From NCBI GenBank assembly GCA_002381865.1, contig DFYO01000072.1, positions 1 to 18,575 of the forward strand: a DNA stretch of 18,575 bases. Reading direction: 5' to 3'. The notes under the pieces are model-generated. The model made no database searches, had not been told where the DNA came from, and saw nothing but the letters and a program-made list of their open reading frames with translations. Made by a program: the position numbers and the translations under genes. Shown here one piece after another: positions 1-7,095 of the stretch (position 1 is the stretch's first letter; each line of letters starts with the position of its first letter). The stretch comes from Clostridiales bacterium UBA4080 (GTDB lineage: Bacteria > Bacillota > Clostridia > Lachnospirales > Vallitaleaceae).

Positions 1-43
1 CAAAACCAATAATCTGTTTTATACTTACAAAAACATCATATTT

Positions 44-378
44 AAAGCAAAGAAGAGGAATAGTAGATATTTTGAGGATTTTAGAGAGTCGCTGGTTGGT
101 GAAAAGCGATATCGGAAGAATGTTGAACTCGCCTTGGAGCAGCCCACTGAACATAATAGTAGGTAGGGACGGAGGCCAATCGTTAACATGGCAAGATATC
201 GGTTTTATGGCCTGTATCCTTATTCATAAGAGTGGTTCTTATCATACCCCTTTTCTCTTTTGAAAAAGGGTTTTTATATGCCATTTTATAGTATCTGTAA
301 AGTGCATTCCGAAAGGAATGAAATAGAGTGGTACCGCGGAAGCTTTCGTCTCTGGTTGTTAGAGAAGATGGCTTTTTT
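44..378 (+). promoter_or_regulatory. T-box leader (leucine specifier) controlling leuA
   Basis: This is a tRNA-sensing transcription attenuator upstream of leuA. Seen directly: a Stem I region with the conserved AGAGAG element (about 83-88) and GGTTGGTG segment, a specifier-loop-like GAACTC, and the T-box core AGAGTGGTACCGCGG at 325-339. The core is followed at once by a terminator hairpin and T run. The likely specifier is CTC (128-130), a Leu codon, which fits the downstream gene. The TGGT bulge (329-332) would pair with an ACCA tRNA end, and A is the usual tRNA-Leu discriminator. Family knowledge: uncharged tRNA stabilises the antiterminator, so leuA is read when leucine is scarce. A 63-codon open frame at 72-263 lies inside this RNA and is taken as fortuitous. 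A TATACT at 20-25 could be the -10 box, but its -35 would lie outside the window. Confidence 0.93.
341..378 (+). terminator. T-box terminator hairpin
   Basis: The arms 341-353 and 361-373 pair imperfectly (with G-U pairs) around the loop at 354-360 and run into six T residues. The left arm begins directly after the T-box core, so terminator and antiterminator are mutually exclusive, as in the class. A second AT-rich hairpin (TAGAAAA 385-391 with TTTTCTA 397-403) follows and has no assigned role. Confidence 0.85.
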
Positions 379-484
379 CTATTATAGAAAATAGAGTTTT
401 CTAGTACTTATTACAGAAAGCTTTTAAAAAAATCTTTGCTTTTATACTAATTAAAACAATTTTATTCTACAAGGAGGAATACAT

Positions 485-2143
485 ATGAATTACAAAAAAT
501 ACAAATCATATCCGGTTATGGACTTTTCAGAAAGAACATGGCCATCTAAAAAAATTGAAAAGGCTCCGATTTGGTGCAGCGTTGATTTAAGAGACGGCAA
601 TCAGGCACTTCCTGTTCCTATGGGTGTAGAACAAAAAATAGAAATGTTTAAAATGCTTCAGGATATGGGATATAAAGAAATTGAAATAGGATTTCCTTCT
701 GCATCAGATACAGAATATAAATTCCTAAGAAGATTGATTGAAGAAAATATTATTAATGATGATGTTACCGTTCAGGTGCTTACTCAAGCTAGAGAACATT
801 TAATAGAAAAAACCTTTGAAGCATTAAAGGGTGCAAAAAAGGCTATAGTACACGTATATAATTCAACATCCACACTTCAAAGAAAGGTTGTATTTAACAA
901 GGATAAAAAAGAAATTCTTGATATTGCTGTTGAGGGAGCTAAGCTATTAAAGGAGCTTGCTCAAAAGTATACTGGAACAGATTTTGTGTTTGAATATTCG
1001 CCAGAAAGCTTTACTGGTACAGAGATTGATTATGCGCTTGAGGTATGTGAAGCAGTTCTAGATGTATGGCAGCCAACAAAGGAGAAAAAAGCTATTCTTA
1101 ATTTACCGGCAACAGTTGAAATGGCTACTCCAAATCTTTATGCAGACCAGGTGGAATGGTTTGCCAAAAATCTTAAGAACAGAGAAGCGGTGTTAATAAG
1201 TGTTCATGCACATAATGACAGAGGAACCAGTGTAGCTGCAACAGAGCTAGCATTACTAGCAGGAGCAGACAGAGTTGAGGGCACATTGTTTGGAAATGGA
1301 GAAAGAACTGGTAATGTTGATATGTTAACAGTTGCTCTTAATCTTTTTTCACAAGGAATTGATCCTGAAATAGAATTTGATAATATTGATCATATTATTG
1401 ATGTATATAAAAGAACTACCGGAATGACGGTTCACGAAAGACATCCTTATGCAGGAGATTTAGTTTTTACAGCGTTTTCGGGCTCACATCAGGATGCAAT
1501 TAAAAAGGGCTTGAAAAAATATCAGGAAGAAAAACCAGAGTTTTGGGAGGTTCCATATCTTCCTATTGATCCTGCCGACCTTGGAAGAAAATATGAAGCA
1601 ATTATCAGGATTAACAGCCAGTCAGGAAAAGGCGGAGTTGCTTTTATTTTAGAAGAGGAATTTGGATTTAAGCTTCCAAAGGGAATGCATCCAGAGGTTA
1701 GTAAGCCAGTTCAGGAAGTGACTGACAATACTGGCAAGGAGTTAACTCCAAATGAGATATTTGAAATATTTAAAAAAGAGTTCTTAAACATTACTGTTCC
1801 ACTAGAGCTAATAAAGGTAAAGGTATTTTCAGAGGATGCTGATGATTCAAATGTATCCATTGAAGGTGAAATCAAATATAATGGAGTGCAAAAAACTATT
1901 CATGGCAATGGAAATGGTCCAATATCAGCCTTTTATCATGGCCTTCAAAAAGAAGGGTTGGTTGGCTACAAATTAATAGCATACGATGAGCATGCCATAT
2001 CTGACGGTGAAAATGCCGAAGCAGCAGCTTACATTCAGTTAGAGGATGAGATTTCAGGAAAAAGGCATTATGGGGCAGGAACAGATAGAAATATTAATAA
2101 GGCTTCTATAAAAGCATTAATTAGCGCAATAAATAGATTTTAG
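485..2143 (+). CDS. leuA: 2-isopropylmalate synthase, long (type 2) form
   Basis: This enzyme condenses acetyl-CoA with 2-oxoisovalerate to give 2-isopropylmalate, the committed step of leucine synthesis in the cytoplasm. The 552-residue length and N-terminal WCSVDLRDGNQ (about 30-40) match the fungal/actinobacterial-type LeuA rather than the roughly 510-residue E. coli form. The TIM-barrel metal motif HAHND is at 241-245 and GNGERTGN at 270-277. The C-terminal part (about 430-552) is the leucine-binding regulatory domain. The start is supported by AAGGAGG at 471-477. Control is by the Leu T-box upstream and, by family knowledge, by leucine feedback. No other leu gene is in the window, so leuA appears to be a stand-alone unit; the next gene has its own promoter. 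Confidence 0.96.
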   Translation: MNYKKYKSYPVMDFSERTWPSKKIEKAPIWCSVDLRDGNQALPVPMGVEQKIEMFKMLQDMGYKEIEIGFPSASDTEYKFLRRLIEENIINDDVTVQVLTQAREHLIEKTFEALKGAKKAIVHVYNSTSTLQRKVVFNKDKKEILDIAVEGAKLLKELAQKYTGTDFVFEYSPESFTGTEIDYALEVCEAVLDVWQPTKEKKAILNLPATVEMATPNLYADQVEWFAKNLKNREAVLISVHAHNDRGTSVAATELALLAGADRVEGTLFGNGERTGNVDMLTVALNLFSQGIDPEIEFDNIDHIIDVYKRTTGMTVHERHPYAGDLVFTAFSGSHQDAIKKGLKKYQEEKPEFWEVPYLPIDPADLGRKYEAIIRINSQSGKGGVAFILEEEFGFKLPKGMHPEVSKPVQEVTDNTGKELTPNEIFEIFKKEFLNITVPLELIKVKVFSEDADDSNVSIEGEIKYNGVQKTIHGNGNGPISAFYHGLQKEGLVGYKLIAYDEHAISDGENAEAAAYIQLEDEISGKRHYGAGTDRNINKASIKALISAINRF

Positions 2144-2147
2144 ACTA

Positions 2148-2176
2148 TTGCAAGAAAGAATAGAATCCCATATAAT
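2148..2176 (+). promoter_or_regulatory. sigma-A promoter for the lipoprotein gene
   Basis: TTGCAA at 2148-2153, a 17-nt spacer, and a consensus TATAAT at 2171-2176. It begins five bases after the leuA stop codon, so the downstream gene can be expressed apart from the T-box. Confidence 0.72.
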
Positions 2177-2213
2177 AGTTACAAATACTATAGATTTAAA
2201 AAGGGTGACATTG

Positions 2214-3062
2214 ATGAAGAAAGCTCAATATTTTACAATCGTATTAATATTATTTACAGCGCTAAGCTTATCGGGCTGTGGCAAGCTAGGATTAGGAAAA
2301 GACAAGATAGAGAATGGCAAGGATAATGTAAGTCAAGGAGATAATCAAGATAAGATAATTATTGATCCAAATTCTTTTGCAATTGTTGTTGATCCTAAGC
2401 TAACGGGAATGGAATTAATAAAAAAGGCTCAAATGGTTAATCCTCCAGAGGCGATTAGCTATAATACAAAAAGCATTATGGGTTCTGGTGAAGAAGCTTA
2501 TGAGAGTACAGGCAGAGTTCTTCAAGCAAAGGGCAATTACAGACTTGAAATGGAAAGTCAGGATATGCCAACAGAAGTAACGATATATAATGCAAATGAA
2601 AAAATGACTTATAAATATGTCCAGTCTGAAAAAAAGGGTTATAAGTATGGAGACAATAATTCAGGAGAAGGGCCTTCCTTTGAGGGAGAATACGATCTGG
2701 CACTATCATTTATTGATGAAGAGAAGCTGGTAAAAGCTCAGGTGGTTAATTTTGAAGGGCAAGCTGCAATCTATTATGAAATGAAGGACGGACAAAGCAA
2801 GGTAGAGGCTTGGATATCTTTGAAATATGGAATTGTATTTAAAATGATAACCTATGATAATGACAAAATGGTAGCACAAACAATTAATAATAATATTTCC
2901 TTGCCGGCAAGCATAGAATTAGACAACTTTATTCCGCCGGCAGATATTGAATTTGACGATCCTTCAGTAGCGAAGGAAGATACTACACAAGAGCCTTCGC
3001 AGGAAGTGACTGAGATAGAAAATATTGAGAATCAAGATATACAAGAAGAGATAGCGCAATAA
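2214..3062 (+). CDS. secreted lipoprotein, LolA-like fold suspected
   Basis: The predicted protein has 282 residues. The ATG at 2214 is chosen because it begins a classic lipoprotein signal peptide: MKK, a hydrophobic stretch, then the lipobox LSGC with the lipidated Cys about 22 residues in. A longer reading from 2148 would put 22 hydrophilic residues ahead of the signal and would overlap the promoter. The Shine-Dalgarno sequence is weak (AAGGGTG at 2201-2207). After a charged linker, the middle region (about residues 70-240) alternates short beta-like stretches, with phrases resembling LolA/LppX-like lipoprotein-carrier folds (GMELIKKAQ, GNYRLEME). The C-terminus is a Glu-rich acidic tail. 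The substrate is unknown. It is most likely anchored on the outer face of the membrane. The lipoprotein call is firm; the LolA-like call is tentative. Confidence 0.82.
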   Translation: MKKAQYFTIVLILFTALSLSGCGKLGLGKDKIENGKDNVSQGDNQDKIIIDPNSFAIVVDPKLTGMELIKKAQMVNPPEAISYNTKSIMGSGEEAYESTGRVLQAKGNYRLEMESQDMPTEVTIYNANEKMTYKYVQSEKKGYKYGDNNSGEGPSFEGEYDLALSFIDEEKLVKAQVVNFEGQAAIYYEMKDGQSKVEAWISLKYGIVFKMITYDNDKMVAQTINNNISLPASIELDNFIPPADIEFDDPSVAKEDTTQEPSQEVTEIENIENQDIQEEIAQ

Positions 3063-3069
3063 ATAAGAG

Positions 3070-3112
3070 GGTTTCTGTTGCATGGGTATATAAATGCATC
3101 AGAAGCCTTTTT
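3070..3112 (+). terminator. intrinsic terminator after the lipoprotein gene
   Basis: A 14-bp near-perfect stem (GGTTTCTGTTGCAT with ATGCATCAGAAGCC, one mismatch plus G-U) is followed by TTTTT, eight bases after the lipoprotein stop codon. Confidence 0.85.
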
Positions 3113-3133
3113 AGTGTTTGTTGGTTAATATTC

Positions 3134-3162
3134 TTGAAAAAGATAATTCTATAGAGTATACT
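3134..3162 (+). promoter_or_regulatory. sigma-A promoter for the PurM-like/lrp/alaT operon
   Basis: TTGAAA at 3134-3139, a 17-nt spacer and TATACT at 3157-3162, about 48 bases before the start codon at 3211. Confidence 0.72.
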
Positions 3163-3210
3163 TATAAACTATATAAAACAATTGAAAGATAGCAATAAGG
3201 AGTGAGCCTA

Positions 3211-4197
3211 ATGAATACGGGTAAGGTATCAGAATCCGTCCTGAAAAGATCGGTTTTTAAACAACTTAAGGTGAAAAGAAAGGAAATTCTTGCAGGGCCT
3301 CGAATTGGAATGGATTGCAGTATTGGACAATTTGAAGCTGATGAATTGTTTTCTGTTTCAAGTGACCCAATTACAGGAGCAGTCAAGGACATAGGCTCAT
3401 TAGCGGTTCATGTTACAGCAAATGATATTGCAGCAAGCGGAGCAGAGCCTGTAGGAATTACACTTACTATATTGCTGCCGGATGGATTTTTTGAAGAGGA
3501 TTTAAAGAAAATTTGCGGTGATGTTAATACTGCTTGTGAGGAGCTGAATGTAACCGTAATGGGTGGACATACAGAAATAACTACAGCGGTAAATCAGCCA
3601 ATAATCTGCGTTACAGGAATTGGAAAGCTTAATAAAAATAAATATAAAGCAAATGAGAAAGCAAAAAGTGGACAGGACATAATTATGACCAAATGGGCTG
3701 GGCTTGAAGGAACGGCTATTATTGCTACTGAAAAAGAAGAGGAGTTAAAAAATCATTTTAATTCCAGCTTTGTGGATAGCGCAATTGCTTTAAAAAAATA
3801 TATTTCGGTTGTGCCTGAAAGTAAAATAGCAGTGGAATATGGGGTTAGTATTATGCATGATGTTACTGAAGGAGGAGTTTTTGGCGGGTTATGGGAGCTG
3901 GCCGCCAACGCCCGAAAGGGCGCAGAAATTATTCTTGACAAAATACCTATCAAACAGGAAACTATTGAAATCTGTGAGTATTATGAGCTCAATCCATACA
4001 AGCTTATATCTAGCGGAAGTATGTTAATGATTGCAGATGATGGAGAAGGACTGGTTAAAGAGCTCGAGGAAAAAGGAATTCCTTCAGCTATTATTGGTAA
4101 GCTTACAGATGGGAACGATCGTGTAGTAATTCAGGAGGACACAAAGAGAGCCTTAGAGCCGGCTAACTCAGATGAATTATACAAAATTATTAATTAA
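3211..4197 (+). CDS. AIR synthase/PurM-superfamily protein, HypE-like
   Basis: A 328-residue ATP-binding protein of the PurM/HypE/ThiL/SelD superfamily. The ATG at 3211 is chosen over the GTG at 3202 because AAGGAG at 3197-3202 is spaced eight bases from it. Superfamily marks are visible: SDP (51-53), NDIAASGAEP (71-80), MGGHTE (117-122) and MHDVTEGGV (about 215-223) leading the second domain. HypE ends in a Cys that accepts the carbamoyl group for nickel-iron hydrogenase cyanide ligands. This protein ends ...YKIIN with no such Cys, and no other hyp gene is nearby, so it is not canonical HypE and its substrate is unknown. It is first in a tight operon, with 27 bases to the Lrp-type gene. Databases often label such proteins 'hydrogenase maturation factor', which the sequence does not support. 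Confidence 0.85.
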   Translation: MNTGKVSESVLKRSVFKQLKVKRKEILAGPRIGMDCSIGQFEADELFSVSSDPITGAVKDIGSLAVHVTANDIAASGAEPVGITLTILLPDGFFEEDLKKICGDVNTACEELNVTVMGGHTEITTAVNQPIICVTGIGKLNKNKYKANEKAKSGQDIIMTKWAGLEGTAIIATEKEEELKNHFNSSFVDSAIALKKYISVVPESKIAVEYGVSIMHDVTEGGVFGGLWELAANARKGAEIILDKIPIKQETIEICEYYELNPYKLISSGSMLMIADDGEGLVKELEEKGIPSAIIGKLTDGNDRVVIQEDTKRALEPANSDELYKIIN

Positions 4198-4224
4198 TAA
4201 TAGAATTATTTGCGGAGGCATATT

Positions 4225-4707
4225 ATGAGAGAAGAAATACTTGATATAATTGAAAAAAACAGCAAAGCGGAAATAAGCGATTTATCGGTTATGCTTGGAA
4301 GAAGTGAACAGGAAATAAGCAATGAAATAAAAGAAATGGAAGAAAACAAGATTATTTGCGGCTATAATACACTTATTAATTGGGATAAGGTTGATGCTGA
4401 AAAGGTTACTGCATTGATTGAAGTAAAGGTTACTCCTCAAAGAGGAGAGGGCTTTGATAAAATTGCAGACAGAATATACAGATTTAAGGAGGTTAAGTCG
4501 GTGTACCTGATGTCAGGCGGATTTGACCTTACAGTTATTATTGAAGGGAAAACAATGAAGGAGGTTGCACTTTTTGTAGGACAGAAGCTGGCACCACTTG
4601 AAGCAGTATTGAGTACAGCGACTCATTTTGTTCTTAAAAAGTACAAGGAGCACGGAATTATTTTAGAGGACGATAAAAAAGATGAAAGAATGGTGGTGAC
4701 TCCCTAA
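4225..4707 (+). CDS. Lrp/AsnC-family transcriptional regulator, AlaR-like
   Basis: A 160-residue regulator with an N-terminal winged helix-turn-helix (about 1-50: MREEILDIIEKNSKAEISDL followed by a recognition region and EMEENKIICGY). A RAM effector-binding domain follows (about 60-140), with the typical VKSVYLMSGGFDLTVIIEG core. The ATG at 4225 is six bases after GGAGG (4214-4218), so a slightly longer reading from 4210 is rejected. The stop codon overlaps the next start codon by one base (TAATG), so it is translationally coupled to the aminotransferase. In Bacillus subtilis an Lrp-type regulator and a class I aminotransferase form the alaR-alaT (yugG-yugH) pair for alanine synthesis; the same order here suggests a matching role. 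The amino-acid ligand is inferred, not seen. Confidence 0.9.
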   Translation: MREEILDIIEKNSKAEISDLSVMLGRSEQEISNEIKEMEENKIICGYNTLINWDKVDAEKVTALIEVKVTPQRGEGFDKIADRIYRFKEVKSVYLMSGGFDLTVIIEGKTMKEVALFVGQKLAPLEAVLSTATHFVLKKYKEHGIILEDDKKDERMVVTP

Positions 4708-5873
4708 TGGATTATAATTTATCAACAATTGCAAAAAATCTGCCTCCATCAGGAATAAGAAAGTTTTTTGATATTGTAACTGAGATGGAGGATGCTATTT
4801 CACTAGGTGTTGGAGAGCCTGATTTTGATACTCCCTGGCACATAAGAGAGGAAGGTATCTATTCTTTAGAAAAAGGAAGAACCTTTTACACATCAAATTC
4901 TGGAATGCTAGAATTAAGAAATGAAATCAGCAAATACTTAAAAAGAAAGTTCAATATGAGCTATGATGCAAAAAATGAAATGGTTGTAACGGTGGGAGGA
5001 AGTGAAGGGATAGACATTGCACTTAGAACCTTGCTTAACCCAGGAGATGAGGTCTTAATTCCAGAGCCTTGCTTTGTATCCTATAAGCCTTGTACCTTGC
5101 TTGCAGGAGGAGTTCCGGTTACTATTCCGTTAAAGGCAGAAAATCAATTCAGATTATTGCCTGAAGAGGTTGAAGCTCATTTAACCCCAAAAACCAAGGT
5201 GCTATTTTTAGCTTTTCCAAGTAATCCAACAGGTGCTATTATGGAAAAAGAGGACCTTGAGAAAATTGCAGAGGTTGCAATTAAGCATAATTTAATAGTA
5301 ATATCTGATGAAATTTATGCAGAGCTTTCATATCGCGAAAAGCATGTATCTATTGCTACTTTGCCTGGAATGAAGGAAAGAACCTTGTTGATAAGCGGAT
5401 TTTCAAAGGCATATGCAATGACGGGCTGGAGAATCGGATACGTTGCAGGGCCTGAGGAGATAATTGCACCTATGACAATTATTCATCAGTACGCAATAAT
5501 GTGTACTCCCACAATAAGTCAGTATGCAGCGATTGAGGCAGCAAAAAATGGCGATTCGGATATTGAGGAAATGAAGGCTGCATATAATCAGAGAAGAAGA
5601 CTTTTGGTTGATGGCTTTAGAAAAATGGGATTGGATTGCTTTGAACCTTATGGTGCTTTTTATGTTTTTCCATCAATACAGAAAACAGGGATGACATCTG
5701 AGGCTTTTGCAAAAGAATTACTAATGGAGCAGAAGGTTGCAGTCGTTCCCGGAACAGCTTTTGGAGATTCAGGAGAAGGCTTTATTAGATGCTCTTATGC
5801 ATATTCAATTGAAAATTTAAAAATTGCACTTGAGAGAATTCAGCTTTTTGTGGAAAAAAGAATTAAACAATAA
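4707..5873 (+). CDS. PLP-dependent class I aminotransferase, AlaT-like
   Basis: A 388-residue fold-type I aminotransferase. Visible residues are the N-terminal GVGEPDFDTP (substrate-side loop), PSNPTG (171-176, the conserved Asn), SDEIY (200-204, the Asp that binds the PLP ring nitrogen), SGFSKAYAMTGWRIGY with the Schiff-base Lys at 234, and a C-terminal FIRCSYA with the carboxylate-binding Arg. It moves an amino group between an amino acid and a 2-oxo acid in the cytoplasm. By neighbourhood (Lrp-type gene directly upstream, overlapping by one base) it most resembles alanine transaminase AlaT/YugH of Bacillus. Aspartate or aromatic specificity cannot be excluded from sequence alone. No clear terminator follows; 134 bases separate it from cheX. 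Confidence 0.92.
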   Translation: MDYNLSTIAKNLPPSGIRKFFDIVTEMEDAISLGVGEPDFDTPWHIREEGIYSLEKGRTFYTSNSGMLELRNEISKYLKRKFNMSYDAKNEMVVTVGGSEGIDIALRTLLNPGDEVLIPEPCFVSYKPCTLLAGGVPVTIPLKAENQFRLLPEEVEAHLTPKTKVLFLAFPSNPTGAIMEKEDLEKIAEVAIKHNLIVISDEIYAELSYREKHVSIATLPGMKERTLLISGFSKAYAMTGWRIGYVAGPEEIIAPMTIIHQYAIMCTPTISQYAAIEAAKNGDSDIEEMKAAYNQRRRLLVDGFRKMGLDCFEPYGAFYVFPSIQKTGMTSEAFAKELLMEQKVAVVPGTAFGDSGEGFIRCSYAYSIENLKIALERIQLFVEKRIKQ

Positions 5874-5941
5874 AACAAATAAGCGGGTTAATAAAATTTA
5901 ATAAATAGGCTTAGATTTTAACAGTAAATATGTGAATACAA

Positions 5942-5970
5942 TTGAGATTTTTAAGGAAATATGATAAAAT
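5942..5970 (+). promoter_or_regulatory. sigma-A promoter for cheX-trmL
   Basis: TTGAGA at 5942-5947, a 17-nt spacer and TAAAAT at 5965-5970. It sits 38 bases ahead of the cheX start codon. Confidence 0.7.
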
Positions 5971-6007
5971 ATTAGTACTATAACTAATCAATAAAGGAGG
6001 AAAAGCG

Positions 6008-6478
6008 ATGGTAAGTGTTGAATATATTAATCCGTTTATTGAAGCTGCTCAAAATGTATTAAAGGAACTATGTAGTATTGATGCAAAAATAGGAAAGCCT
6101 TATTTGTCACAGGCTGTTTATGAAGGCAATACATTAATGATTATTGTTGGTATTACAGGTGATTTAAGAGGACAGGTGCTTATTAATATGACAGAAGAGG
6201 TTGCATGTGCATTAGCTTCTCATATGATGATGGGAATGCCTGTAACTGAGCTTAATGATATGACAAAAAGTGCTATTAGTGAATTGTCTAATATGATACT
6301 TGGAAATACTGCAACAATTTTCTCTAAAAAAGCTATTACCTTAGATATTACTCCTCCTTCAGTTTGTGCAGGAATGAATTTAAGCATTTCTGTAAGTGAT
6401 TCAAAAACTATTTGTATTCCACTTGTATTTGATGAAAATAAATCCGTTGATATAAACGTTGCAATCAAAGAAAGATAA
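6008..6478 (+). CDS. cheX: CheX-family chemotaxis protein (CheY-P phosphatase type)
   Basis: A 156-residue protein covering the whole CheX/CheC-type fold. The catalytic helix motif is present: SAISELSNMILGN with Glu92 and Asn95, the E-x-x-N pair that hydrolyses CheY-phosphate in CheX and CheC. Length and single-motif layout fit CheX rather than the two-motif CheC. The start is backed by a strong AAAGGAGG at 5993-6000. It shares a transcript with trmL, which starts two bases after its stop. No other chemotaxis or flagellar gene is in the window, so whether it serves motility or another phospho-receiver is open. Confidence 0.88.
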   Translation: MVSVEYINPFIEAAQNVLKELCSIDAKIGKPYLSQAVYEGNTLMIIVGITGDLRGQVLINMTEEVACALASHMMMGMPVTELNDMTKSAISELSNMILGNTATIFSKKAITLDITPPSVCAGMNLSISVSDSKTICIPLVFDENKSVDINVAIKER

Positions 6479-6479
6479 A

Positions 6480-6968
6480 ATGAATATTATCTTACATGAA
6501 CCGGAGATTCCACAAAATACAGGAAATATTGCCAGAACCTGCGTAGCGACAGGAACGTCATTGCATCTGATTGAGCCGCTTGGGTTTTTTATAGATGAAA
6601 AGGCAGTGAAAAGAGCGGGAATGGATTATTGGGAGCACTTAGATGTTCATACATATTCGAGCTTTGAGGATTTTATTAAAAAAAACCCCGAGGCTAAAAT
6701 ATTTATGGCAACTACCAAGGCGAAAAATATTTATTCAGAGGTTTCATACCCTAAGGATGCATTTATTATGTTTGGCAAGGAAAGTGCGGGGATACCGGAA
6801 GAAATTTTAATTGATTACAAAGAAACGAGTATAAGAATACCAATGCTAGAGAATATAAGGTCTTTGAATTTATCAAATGCAGTAGCAGTAGTTTTATATG
6901 AGGCACTAAAACAAAATAATTTTGAAGCATTTCAGCTTGAAGGCGAACTAAGAAAATATAATTGGTAA
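6480..6968 (+). CDS. trmL: tRNA (cytidine/uridine-34 2'-O)-methyltransferase TrmL
   Basis: A 162-residue SPOUT-class methyltransferase that 2'-O-methylates the wobble base of tRNA-Leu isoacceptors, using S-adenosylmethionine, in the cytoplasm. The three SPOUT motifs are clear: NTGNIAR (13-19), FGKESAGIP (98-106) and RSLNLSNAVAVVLYEAL (127-143). These form the trefoil knot. The start at ATG 6480 matches the family length and sits one base past the cheX stop codon; an upstream reading from 6459 would overlap cheX. The Shine-Dalgarno is weak (AAAGAAAG), so translation is probably coupled to cheX. A terminator follows within ten bases. Confidence 0.94.
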   Translation: MNIILHEPEIPQNTGNIARTCVATGTSLHLIEPLGFFIDEKAVKRAGMDYWEHLDVHTYSSFEDFIKKNPEAKIFMATTKAKNIYSEVSYPKDAFIMFGKESAGIPEEILIDYKETSIRIPMLENIRSLNLSNAVAVVLYEALKQNNFEAFQLEGELRKYNW

Positions 6969-6974
6969 TAATAA

Positions 6975-7004
6975 AAGAAGGTCATTAAATTGACCGTCTT
7001 TTTT
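6975..7004 (+). terminator. intrinsic terminator after trmL
   Basis: The stem AAGAAGGTCA / TGACCGTCTT (one mismatch) closes a six-base loop and ends in TTTTTT. The A-rich left flank would give a weaker T tract on the opposite strand, so it may also stop the converging kinase operon. Confidence 0.86.
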
Positions 7005-7057
7005 ATAGCATAGGAAAGTTCGTCTTGCTTGCAAGAGACCAAACTTTCCTATGCTAT
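7005..7057. repeat. long perfect palindrome at a convergent gene junction
   Basis: Sixteen-base arms ATAGCATAGGAAAGTT (7005-7020) and AACTTTCCTATGCTAT (7042-7057) are perfect reverse complements. The 21-base centre can fold further (GTCTTGC with GCAAGAGAC). It lies directly after the trmL terminator and 39 bases beyond the kinase stop codon. No T run follows on either strand, so it is not a standard terminator. No second copy is in the window. It resembles a REP/MITE-like intergenic repeat; that class is inference. Confidence 0.7.
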
Positions 7058-7095
7058 GAGAAACGCGTTAACCGAACGCTATTCTTGAATACCTT

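Noticed and set aside
72..263. Open frame of 63 codons upstream of leuA as a leader peptide gene
   Set aside because: It lies inside the T-box Stem I-III region, has no leucine-codon run, and the conserved RNA motifs explain the sequence.
2148..2213. Longer N-terminus for the lipoprotein
   Set aside because: It would put 22 hydrophilic residues before a clear lipoprotein signal peptide and overlaps a strong promoter.
3211..4197. Calling the PurM-like gene hypE or selD
   Set aside because: The terminal HypE Cys and SelD's N-terminal Cys/Sec loop are absent, and no hyp or sel genes are nearby.
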